Source: CAMBDR01 sp046597185 (GTDB lineage: Bacteria > Pseudomonadota > Gammaproteobacteria > Burkholderiales > Burkholderiaceae_D). From it: a stretch of 5,998 bases of DNA. Where the stretch lies: the NCBI GenBank assembly GCA_046597185.1, contig JBKJLF010000269.1, positions 1-5,998 on the forward strand. Direction: 5' to 3'. Below, one piece after another: positions 1 to 5,998 of this stretch (position 1 is the first letter of the stretch; every line of letters starts with the position of its first letter). The position numbers and the translations under genes are program-made. The notes beneath the pieces were generated by a model. It did no database searches, was not told the DNA's origin, and saw nothing but the letters and a program-made list of their open reading frames with translations.

Positions 1-27
1 ATCGAAAACAGCAAAACCGTGCATTCG
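1..27. other. Short flank downstream of sbcC
   Basis: These 27 bases follow the sbcC TAG stop. No hairpin with a T-tract and no start of another gene is visible. Any terminator or further operon gene would lie outside the window. Confidence 0.4.
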
Positions 28-3000
28 CTACCCAACACCAACCAAACTCCTACCCCCAGCCCCGCGCACCACCAACACCTTAGTCGCAATCCGCTCCGTC
101 ATCTCCTGCACATGCGAGATCACGCCAACTTTTCTCCCCATCGCCTGTAGCCCATCCAGCGCATCCATCGCTACCCGCAGCGTGTCGGCATCCAAGCTGC
201 CAAAGCCTTCATCAATAAACAGCGATTCCACGCGCACCCGTTTGCTGGAAAGTGAAGCCAAGCCAAGCGCCAAAGCAAGCGACACCAAAAACGACTCCCC
301 CCCAGAAAGTGAATGAACCGAGCGAGCTTCATCGCCCATATCCTGATCAATCACCATCAAGGCCAGGCTGTCGTTAATGCGCTGCAAACGGTAGCGCCGG
401 GCCAGTTCATGCAGATGCCGATTGGCGTAGCCGATCAAAACATCAAGCGTGTATTGCTGGGCGTAGTTGCGGAATTTTTTACCATCGGCTGCGCCAATCA
501 ATTGGTTCAGCGTGTCCCATATCTTGCTTTTGGCTTCTTGAGCTTCCAGTTGTTTTAAGATGTCTGCTGCTTGCGTGCGCCGTGCTTGGTCTTGGGCGAT
601 GGTGGCTTGTAGTTGGCTGGCCTGCGCTTGTACGGCGCTGCGTTTTTGTGTCAGGGTTTGCAGTGCCTGCGCCAATTGCGCGGGCAAAGGTGCTTCTGCG
701 GCTTCATCTGCACTTTGGTTTACCTGCGATTGCCCATTCTCATCAAGCGCTGCCCCATCCTGCATCAAAATCGTCTGCACATCAGGCCGCAAAACTTGAT
801 GTTCCGCGCACAGCCGTTGCCGTTCTTGGCTAAGGGTTTGTGCTTGCTGGCTGGCGTTGGCGATGGCAAGCAAGGCATTGCGTTCGGCGGTTATCCATGC
901 TGCGTCGTGGCTTAATAATTGCCGCAATTGCTGCAATTGCTGCAATTGCGGCAATTGCGGCAATGGGGCTGCCGGGCCTGCTACCGCATCCCCCATCGGC
1001 AACAAGCTTGCGCCATGCTCAGCCAACCAGCTTGCCAACACCGCTGCGGCACTCGCTTGCGCACTTTGTTCGCTGGCGAGCCGCGTTGTCGCTTGCGCCA
1101 ATGCCTCAAAGCTTCTGCTGTGGGCTTGCACTGCGGCGTTGTGGTTTTGCGTCGCCCAATCCAACGCTTGTTTGGCGGTGTTAATCACCAGCGTGAACTG
1201 TGCTTCGATTTGTTTCAGGCCAAGAGCCGTTCCTTGTGCTTGCGCCCCATTGCGCTGAATGGCTTGATTGAGCGCATGCAGCAACCCTGCCCGCTCGTCC
1301 AGTTTTTCTTGTAATGCTTGCGCACTAACAGCCAAACTGTTTGCGCTGCTTTGTTGTGCTTCTTCTGCTTGTTGCAGCATCGTGTTGAGGCTATTCAACT
1401 CCAGCGTAAAATTGACTGCGCGCTGTTCGCAGGTTTCGCGTTGGCGGCTGAACTTGAGCCATTCGTTGACGTGTTCCGCACATTGCCGGATAAATTGCTC
1501 TGGCGCGTTTTGCCATTGCTCTTTCCAATTGCTGGCCCCCTCACCTAAACTGCCAGCCAAGCCGCTATCCAAACCGCTATCCAAACCATTAAGTACCGGC
1601 GTCAGATCTTCCAAACAGTTGTTGAGTCTGGTTTCACTCTGCGCGCCTTGTTCTTGCGCATGCAGTTGCGCCGCCTTGCTGCGTTCTACCGCGTTGCTGG
1701 CTGCTTGCTGTGCTTCTTTATTGGCGTTATGGCTGCGCGTGGCTTGTTCATGCGCGGCTTGCGCGCTGTCTTTGCTTTGTAAAAGATGCCGGTTGCCGTT
1801 TTCCAAGGCGGCAATATCCGCCAGTGCTTGTTGCACTTGCCGGGTTTGTTCAGCACTCCACGCGCCTAATGCCTGCCCCGCCAGCGCCAGACCGGCAATC
1901 TCTTGCGCCAAAGGATGCGCTTGCCAGGCATTTTGCGTTTGCTGGTAGTGCGTTTGTTGTTGTGCCTGTTCTTGCTGTGCTTGCAGCAACTGGGTCTGCA
2001 AGCTCGCCGCCAGTGTGTTGTTGCTGCTCAATGCTTGCTGGGCAGTTTGGGTACTTTGGCGGCATTGCTGCACTTGCGCCTGCAATTGTTCAAGCAAGAG
2101 GTGTAACTGAGGCAGTTGCGCCGAGCCAGCGCGATACGGATGTTCATGCGAACCGCAGACCGGGCAGGCTTGCTCCGGCTCCAGGGTGGCGCGTAGTTCT
2201 TCCGCGCTTTGCAGGCAGGCGTTTTCGGCTATTTTTAAGCCCTGTTCGGCTTGCGCCTGTGCCGCAATCAGCGCGGGTAATTGGTCTTGCGCTTGTTGGG
2301 CTTGCTGCGTGGTTTCCGTAAGGCTGTGTTGCAGTTTCTCGATTTGCTGCTGGGTTTTGTGCAACCGCGCTTGCGCCTCGTCCCGGCTGTTTGCCAATTG
2401 TTCCAGCTTGTTTAACTGTTCACGCCGTGTTTCTAGCGCGCTCTTGTGTTGAAGCTGGGCATTGAGCTTGGTGCTCGATTCCAGATAAGCCGCCGCGCTT
2501 TGTTGGCGCGCCTGTTCGGTTTTTTCCAATTGCGCCTGGCTTACACCCAGTTGCTCTGCCAGCCGTGCCACTTGCGCTTGTTGCGCTTGCTGCTCGCTGG
2601 CGTGTTGTGCCTGCTTTTGCCTGAACTGTGTTAGTTCATCTTGCGCCTGTTTGGCTTGGCGTAACAACACCTCCCACTTGGCCCACTGGTCTGCCAAGGC
2701 TTGCAAGGCGCTGTGCGCGCTTAGCCAGGTGGTGCAGGTTTGTAGCTGGCTTTGGTTGGTATCGATTTCAGCCTGCTTTTGTTGCTGCTGCGCTTGCGTT
2801 TGGCTATATTTTAATGCCAGCTTGGTGTGCGCTTCTTGCCGTGTTTGGTGCGCCGGTTGCATGGTGGCGATGGCGGCATCCAATGCTTTGGCCGCGTCAA
2901 TTTGCGGTGTGGCGTGCGCTTGGGCTTGCTCGGCGTTTTGCAACTGCTGTTTGGCCAGTTGCTGCTGTTGTTCTTGTTGCTGGCCAAGCGTTTGCGCGCT

Positions 3001-4008
3001 TTGCAATTGTGCTTGCGCGCTGCTGATTTGCTGCTGGCATTGTTCCAGGCTGTTTTTTAGCCGATCGGTCTCCATCAGTAACGGCCTTGCACCCTGGACG
3101 TTTTCTATTTGTTGCAGTTGTGCCCCCCGCGCAGCGGACAGAGACAAGGCTTGCTGCGCTTGCTGGACTTGTTGCTCGGCGAGCTGGCTATCGTGTTGTA
3201 GCTTTTGATCTTGTTCAAACCAGCGTAGCGCCTGCTCCAGCACATTCTTGCGCGTATCCAATACCGCCAGTTGGGCTTGGGCGGTTTGTAGATCGGTCTG
3301 GAGTTGCGCGGATTCTTCTTCGGACAGCGGTTTTTGATCAGCCAGTCGATCCAGTATCCGTTGCAGGTTTTGTTGTTCGCGCTTGGCGCGTTCAAAGGCG
3401 CGTTTGGATAATTGGCTGTAGATCGCGCTGCCGGTCAGGGTTTCCAGCAGTTCGCCGCGTTCATTGTCTTCGGCTTTTAAGAAGCTGGAAAATTCATTTT
3501 GCGCGAGCAACACAGCGCGCGTAAATTGTTCAAATTTGAGGCCGATGCGTTTTTCTATTTCGGCTTTGACTTCGGTTTTTTTGCCGCCAATCGGGGTTAA
3601 GGCGGGCAATTGATGCAGCGTCATGCTGGTCGGTTGCAAGCTGCCGGAAGCTTTATTGCGTGAACGGCGCACACTCCAGCGCGCACGATAGTTGAGGTGG
3701 TCGCAACCGACAAAGTCGACTTCGGCGTAGCCCTCGCCAGTGCCACGGCGCAGTAAATTGCCGGTGTCTTGCTGTGAAATGAGTTCGTTGCCGTCCGGTA
3801 GCGTCTTGCTGCCACCGGCTTTGATTAAGCGTGGCGTGTTTTCATACAGCGCCATGCAAAGCGCATCGAGCAAGGTGCTTTTGCCAGCCCCGGTTGCGCC
3901 GCAAATAGCGAACAAGCCTGCTGATTTTAGCGGTTCTTGTTCAAAATCAACTTCAAATTCGCCAGCGAGCGAAGCGAGATTTTTTCCGCGTAGGGCGAGA
4001 ATTCTCAT
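28..4008 (-). CDS. sbcC: SbcC, Rad50-type ATPase subunit of the SbcCD nuclease
   Basis: SbcC is the SMC-like ATPase of SbcCD, the bacterial Rad50/Mre11 complex. It holds DNA ends and drives ATP-dependent cleavage of hairpins and blocked double-strand ends by SbcD. The 1326-residue product shows the full Rad50 layout. The Walker A motif GATGAGKST is at residues 37-45 and the Q-loop LLAQNEFSSF at 167-176. A long first coil follows to about 610, then the zinc hook CPVC at 615-618 (bases 2155-2166). A second coil runs to about 1155. The C-terminal ATPase lobe starts near 1160, with signature SLSGGE at 1233-1238, Walker B LFIDEG at 1263-1268, D-loop SLD at 1271-1273 and H-loop His1299. The ATG lies in an ATGA overlap with sbcD and follows a GAGGTG ribosome site. 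E. coli SbcC is about 1050 residues, so the arms here are much longer. They are very rich in Gln and Ala, with short tandem repeats in the second arm. No frameshift is apparent and the gene looks intact. Identity is secure. Confidence 0.97.
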   Translation of the reverse strand: MRILALRGKNLASLAGEFEVDFEQEPLKSAGLFAICGATGAGKSTLLDALCMALYENTPRLIKAGGSKTLPDGNELISQQDTGNLLRRGTGEGYAEVDFVGCDHLNYRARWSVRRSRNKASGSLQPTSMTLHQLPALTPIGGKKTEVKAEIEKRIGLKFEQFTRAVLLAQNEFSSFLKAEDNERGELLETLTGSAIYSQLSKRAFERAKREQQNLQRILDRLADQKPLSEEESAQLQTDLQTAQAQLAVLDTRKNVLEQALRWFEQDQKLQHDSQLAEQQVQQAQQALSLSAARGAQLQQIENVQGARPLLMETDRLKNSLEQCQQQISSAQAQLQSAQTLGQQQEQQQQLAKQQLQNAEQAQAHATPQIDAAKALDAAIATMQPAHQTRQEAHTKLALKYSQTQAQQQQKQAEIDTNQSQLQTCTTWLSAHSALQALADQWAKWEVLLRQAKQAQDELTQFRQKQAQHASEQQAQQAQVARLAEQLGVSQAQLEKTEQARQQSAAAYLESSTKLNAQLQHKSALETRREQLNKLEQLANSRDEAQARLHKTQQQIEKLQHSLTETTQQAQQAQDQLPALIAAQAQAEQGLKIAENACLQSAEELRATLEPEQACPVCGSHEHPYRAGSAQLPQLHLLLEQLQAQVQQCRQSTQTAQQALSSNNTLAASLQTQLLQAQQEQAQQQTHYQQTQNAWQAHPLAQEIAGLALAGQALGAWSAEQTRQVQQALADIAALENGNRHLLQSKDSAQAAHEQATRSHNANKEAQQAASNAVERSKAAQLHAQEQGAQSETRLNNCLEDLTPVLNGLDSGLDSGLAGSLGEGASNWKEQWQNAPEQFIRQCAEHVNEWLKFSRQRETCEQRAVNFTLELNSLNTMLQQAEEAQQSSANSLAVSAQALQEKLDERAGLLHALNQAIQRNGAQAQGTALGLKQIEAQFTLVINTAKQALDWATQNHNAAVQAHSRSFEALAQATTRLASEQSAQASAAAVLASWLAEHGASLLPMGDAVAGPAAPLPQLPQLQQLQQLRQLLSHDAAWITAERNALLAIANASQQAQTLSQERQRLCAEHQVLRPDVQTILMQDGAALDENGQSQVNQSADEAAEAPLPAQLAQALQTLTQKRSAVQAQASQLQATIAQDQARRTQAADILKQLEAQEAKSKIWDTLNQLIGAADGKKFRNYAQQYTLDVLIGYANRHLHELARRYRLQRINDSLALMVIDQDMGDEARSVHSLSGGESFLVSLALALGLASLSSKRVRVESLFIDEGFGSLDADTLRVAMDALDGLQAMGRKVGVISHVQEMTERIATKVLVVRGAGGRSLVGVG
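917..961. repeat. Five tandem 9-base units inside sbcC
   Basis: On the plus strand the unit is AATTGC followed by CGC, TGC, TGC, GGC and GGC in successive copies at 917, 926, 935, 944 and 953. A decayed sixth copy starts at 962. The array is in frame and encodes Leu-(Pro/Gln/Arg)-Gln triplets, placing leucine at every third residue from Leu1016 to Leu1031 in the second SbcC arm. Copy number could change without a frameshift. Slippage expansion is the likely origin, which is inference. Confidence 0.85.
1562..1585. repeat. Perfect 12-base tandem duplication inside sbcC
   Basis: CCGCTATCCAAA occurs twice back to back, at 1562-1573 and 1574-1585. It encodes two GLDS-type units (residues 808-816) followed by the Gly-rich GLAGSLGEG to residue 824. 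This is a helix-breaking, flexible point in the otherwise Gln/Ala-rich second coil of SbcC. It looks like a recent in-frame duplication. Confidence 0.8.
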
Positions 4009-4019
4009 GCTGGCACCTC
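4005..4019 (-). promoter_or_regulatory. sbcD-sbcC ATGA overlap with the sbcC ribosome binding site
   Basis: The sbcC start codon (4008-4006) and the sbcD stop codon (4007-4005) share bases in an ATGA overlap. GAGGTG at 4019-4014 lies five bases before the ATG and is a good Shine-Dalgarno sequence located inside the last sbcD codons. This decides the sbcC start and indicates translational coupling, which would help make the two subunits in balanced amounts. Confidence 0.85.
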
Positions 4020-5273
4020 GGCACTGGTTTCATTGGCCAACATCAGTTCGGTGAAGGCGCTGCGTAGTTCTGCTGGTGCTTCGTTTTGGTATTTTTGTTG
4101 ATAGAGCCGTTGAAAGATATCGTCGGGTTGCAGATTTTCCAGTTCGGTGAGCATCCCGGTTTCGGATTCGCTGATTGTTTTCGCCGCAAAGCGGGTGTCG
4201 ATTTTGGCCAGTCGCAGCGGCTTGCCTTCAATCGCATTTTCTATCGCGGCCCGCAAGCCGGGTTCGGGGGCATCGAGCCTGACGCGCACTTCCAAATAAG
4301 GCTGGCGTTCTGGCGGCGTGTCAGGTGGCACATCCAACGCCGCCAAGGCGAGCAACACTTGGGGCAAGGGGGCCGGTTGTTTGGGTATGCGCAGCAAATC
4401 GACGGCCCGTGGCACCAAGATAGGCCGGATGTTGCTGACTTTGTCTTGCACCACATCGACGCATAACACTTGATGTTGATAATCGACCTCCGCAAACGAC
4501 AGTGGCAATGGGCTGCCGCAATAGCGCAAATGTTCTTGTTTGCCAACTCTTTGCGCCAGATGCAAATGGCCCAAGGCGGCATACGCGACATTCGCATCAA
4601 ACATACTGGCTGACAAGGCTTCGGTACCGCCGATGACGATGCGCCGTTCGGATTCTTCAGAGATTTGGCCACCAACCATGTGGCAGTGGCCGAGCGCAAT
4701 AATCGCTTGATCAGGTTCCCGCAACTGCAAAACGTATTGCAGGCATTGCTGGTACAACAGCGCGATGCCTTGCATGTAGGGGTCTTTCACCTTACCAGCG
4801 GCAGCATCGCCAGCATCGCACTTTGGCACATCACCCGGCCGCAAAAACGGAATGGCCAAGCACCACGCCGTCGTCACGCCGGCAGCATTTTTCAAAGGCA
4901 AAACCAGGCGCTCCAAAGCGATGCTGCCATCGGCCAAACGCGGCACAAACCCAATCACCGCGACGTTCATTTCTTCCAGCAAGGGCGCAGGCGCTTCCAG
5001 GCGGCCGGGTGAATCATGATTGCCCGCGATGATGACGATATTTAAATGCGGTAATTGCTGTTTGGCCCGCTGCAAAAACCGATAAAACAGTTTTTGCGCC
5101 TGGCTTGAGGGGTTAGCGGTGTCAAAAATGTCACCAGAAATGAGCAAGGCCTCGGCTTGTTCATCCACCAAACAAGCGATGAGCCAATCCAAAAAAGCCT
5201 GATGCTCGTAGCTGCGATCAAAATTGTGCAGGGTTTGGCCGAGATGCCAGTCGGAGGTGTGGATAAAGCGCAT
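4005..5273 (-). CDS. sbcD: SbcD, Mre11-type nuclease subunit of SbcCD
   Basis: SbcD is the metal-dependent phosphoesterase subunit of SbcCD. It has 3'-5' exonuclease and endonuclease activity on double-strand ends and hairpins and works with SbcC. Using the ATG at 5273 the product is 422 residues, near the roughly 400 of E. coli SbcD. The calcineurin-like metal motifs are all present: DWH with Asp8 and His10, GD with Asp48 inside SGDIFD, GNHD at 84-87, His196 in GHCH, and GHLH at 235-238. The conserved IPFLRP stretch is at 141-146. Residues from about 280 onward form the C-terminal SbcD domain that contacts DNA and SbcC. The frame extends three codons upstream to a TTG at 5282. I chose the ATG because it gives the family-typical N-terminus MRFIHTSDWHLG; neither start has a clear Shine-Dalgarno sequence. 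Its TGA stop overlaps the sbcC ATG, so the two genes should be co-transcribed and translationally coupled. Confidence 0.96.
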   Translation of the reverse strand: MRFIHTSDWHLGQTLHNFDRSYEHQAFLDWLIACLVDEQAEALLISGDIFDTANPSSQAQKLFYRFLQRAKQQLPHLNIVIIAGNHDSPGRLEAPAPLLEEMNVAVIGFVPRLADGSIALERLVLPLKNAAGVTTAWCLAIPFLRPGDVPKCDAGDAAAGKVKDPYMQGIALLYQQCLQYVLQLREPDQAIIALGHCHMVGGQISEESERRIVIGGTEALSASMFDANVAYAALGHLHLAQRVGKQEHLRYCGSPLPLSFAEVDYQHQVLCVDVVQDKVSNIRPILVPRAVDLLRIPKQPAPLPQVLLALAALDVPPDTPPERQPYLEVRVRLDAPEPGLRAAIENAIEGKPLRLAKIDTRFAAKTISESETGMLTELENLQPDDIFQRLYQQKYQNEAPAELRSAFTELMLANETSAEVPA

Positions 5274-5308
5274 TGGTCGCAAATGTTGGATCAGAGAAAG
5301 TGTTAATC

Positions 5309-5336
5309 TTACCTGAAAACTGGAAAGTAAAGGTAA
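5309..5336. promoter_or_regulatory. Inverted repeat TTACCT-N16-AGGTAA in the sbcD leader
   Basis: Two perfect 6-base half-sites, 5309-5314 and 5331-5336, are inverted with centres 22 bases apart, about two helical turns. They flank the region just downstream of the candidate -35 and overlap the candidate -10. The arrangement suits a dimeric repressor operator, but 6-base half-sites with a 16-base gap can occur by chance. No known regulator is recognised. Confidence 0.25.
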
Positions 5337-5355
5337 TTATCGTAGCACATTTCAA
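5326..5355 (-). promoter_or_regulatory. Candidate sigma70-type promoter for sbcDC
   Basis: Reading the minus strand, TTGAAA at 5355-5350 matches five of six consensus -35 bases. An 18-base spacer separates it from TTTACT at 5331-5326, which matches only four of six -10 bases. It sits 52 bases before the sbcD ATG in the AT-richest part of the gap, where a promoter is expected. The -10 is weak and nearby alternatives such as GATAAT lack a good -35, so this is a tentative call. Confidence 0.3.
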
Positions 5356-5509
5356 AAATTATTCATTTTTGGGGGCGGCGTAAACGCTGAGTGCATCATG
5401 CCAGGGGTATTTGGCAGGCCCGGCCCCTTCTTGCTTGAGATACCGTTTCTATTGGTGGTGTGCCTTGCCATCGCCCGGGGTAATGGGGTTTTCTGGCAGA
5501 CACGAGTGG

Positions 5510-5935
5510 CTAATCCCGCCCACCCTGCCGAAAGGCCGTGATAAAGTGGAAGCAAGTCCGCGCATCTTCGGCCAAGGCCAAAAAACTGTTCTTTTTGGTT
5601 GGCCACTGCTGAAAATCAGGTTCGTCAAATCTCGGCGATAAATGGCAGAAACCCATCCCCCAGTCGGTAAAAACTCGTTGACTTGCCGCTGCGTCGATAA
5701 CGATTTTCATATCTTGATGGCGTGTATCGGCCCGAATTTTGTCCATCAAGCCAAAGATCGTTTCTTTCTTTCCTTCCAGCATTTGTAAAAAATAGCCGTC
5801 TTGATACAGTAGATTGCCAGTTACGCCGACCCGCCGGTTATAAGCTTGCGCTTTGTGTTTTAACTCCAGCAATTGTGCATCGGTCATCGCTTGCTTGGCC
5901 TGACTGACATAAATCAAGAAATGCAGGTGAGCCAC
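5510..5935 (-). CDS. BLUF-domain blue-light sensor protein, short type; start uncertain
   Basis: This is a BLUF (blue light using FAD) photoreceptor. Such domains bind flavin non-covalently and rearrange hydrogen bonds around it on blue-light absorption. From the GTG at 5935 the product is 141 residues, the size of single-domain BLUF proteins such as BlrB and PixD. The key photocycle residues are Tyr9 (in LIYVSQA), Asn33, Gln51 (in FLQMLEG), Trp92 and Met94 (in FTDWGMGF). Their spacings of 24, 18, 41 and 2 match Tyr21, Asn45, Gln63, Trp104 and Met106 of AppA. Residues from about 105 form the usual C-terminal helical cap, with no GGDEF, EAL or cyclase domain after it. Short BLUF proteins signal by binding a partner, which is not identifiable here. 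The GTG has no good ribosome site, and the frame stays open upstream to the window edge. The true start may therefore lie outside the window, making this entry partial. Domain identity is firm; the start is not. Confidence 0.9.
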   Translation of the reverse strand: MAHLHFLIYVSQAKQAMTDAQLLELKHKAQAYNRRVGVTGNLLYQDGYFLQMLEGKKETIFGLMDKIRADTRHQDMKIVIDAAASQRVFTDWGMGFCHLSPRFDEPDFQQWPTKKNSFLALAEDARTCFHFITAFRQGGRD

Positions 5936-5998
5936 ATTTTCTGACGTGTTTTGCTGTGCGCAACGATTGAAGGTGTCGATAAATGCGCCTTGTTCGAG
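5936..5998 (-). other. Open frame upstream of the BLUF GTG, possibly coding
   Basis: In frame with the BLUF gene, these 63 bases give 21 sense codons (beginning LEQGAFIDTF and ending NTSEN) with no stop and no ATG, GTG or TTG. They could be the C-terminal part of a longer N-terminal region of the same protein, or simply untranslated leader of a GTG-started gene. No domain can be recognised in 21 residues. Confidence 0.35.

Larger units (their letters stand above)
5274..5509. other. Intergenic region between the BLUF gene and sbcD
   Basis: This 236-base gap holds no convincing gene on either strand. The half next to sbcD (about 5283-5370) is AT-rich and contains the candidate promoter and inverted repeat. 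It also has a 7-base AT-rich inverted repeat, CAAAAAT-N5-ATTTTTG, at 5353-5371. The half next to the BLUF gene is GC-richer with no recognised motif. I found no U-tract terminator after the BLUF stop and no CTGT-N8-ACAG LexA box before sbcD. Read-through from the BLUF gene into sbcDC therefore cannot be excluded. Confidence 0.6.

Noticed and set aside
840..1184. Plus-strand frame containing an Ile-Ala-Ala repeat
   Set aside because: It is only the complementary reading of the 9-base repeat at 917-961 within sbcC.
1268..1948. 226-codon open frame on the plus strand, antisense to sbcC, plus several others of 100-200 codons
   Set aside because: It is Cys/Ser/Leu/Ala-rich low complexity, the expected shadow of Gln/Ala-rich codons read on the other strand. 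It has no domain-like content and lies wholly inside an intact sbcC.
600..3300. Very frequent GCTTGCGC-like words, resembling a DNA uptake or other genome signature sequence
   Set aside because: They track the Gln-Ala codon pairs of the SbcC arms, are imperfect, and largely disappear in the neighbouring genes. They are explained by protein composition.
5274..5282. Upstream TTG start for sbcD at 5282
   Set aside because: It adds three residues before the family-typical MRF-HTSDWHLG start and has no ribosome site. The ATG at 5273 is preferred.
5283..5509. SOS (LexA) box upstream of sbcD
   Set aside because: I looked for CTGT-N8-ACAG and close variants by eye and found none.
5495..5529. Possible terminator hairpin at the end of the BLUF gene (GGCAG and CTGCC arms with an inner stem)
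   Set aside because: The stem is interrupted by a five-base bulge, includes a wobble pair, and is followed by an A-rich stretch rather than a T-tract on the transcribed strand.
5352..5606. 84-codon minus-strand frame spanning the BLUF gene's end and the intergenic gap
   Set aside because: It starts inside the BLUF gene in another frame, has no recognisable domain and no ribosome site. The BLUF gene itself ends normally, so this is not a frameshifted tail.

Overview
The window carries three genes, all on the minus strand, and reads as ordinary proteobacterial chromosome. Protein content, moderate GC and the 4-base sbcD/sbcC overlap fit a beta- or gammaproteobacterium. I lean towards a betaproteobacterium, but this is an impression from protein sequence and has not been tested by a search.

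Layout in the direction of transcription (right to left): (1) positions 5998-5510 hold a short BLUF-domain blue-light photoreceptor. Its likely GTG start is at 5935, but its reading frame stays open to the right edge of the window. (2) Positions 5509-5274 are a 236-base AT-richer gap. It contains a weak promoter candidate and an inverted repeat in front of sbcD. (3) Positions 5273-4005 hold sbcD, the Mre11-type nuclease subunit. (4) Positions 4008-28 hold sbcC, the Rad50-type ATPase subunit. It overlaps sbcD by the ATGA arrangement and is unusually long (1326 residues), with very Gln/Ala-rich coiled-coil arms. (5) Positions 27-1 are a short flank with no recognisable content.

SbcC and SbcD form the SbcCD complex, which opens and degrades hairpins and protein-blocked double-strand DNA ends. 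All expected catalytic motifs are visible in both subunits, so the complex should be functional. The BLUF protein keeps every flavin-photocycle residue at the spacing seen in AppA. It lacks an output domain within the visible part, so any role is probably through a protein partner. Nothing in the sequence shows that it is functionally linked to SbcCD.

I do not see a clearly novel system here. The points most worth a second look are the open frame upstream of the BLUF gene, the low-complexity insertions in the SbcC arms, and the inverted repeat in the sbcD leader.
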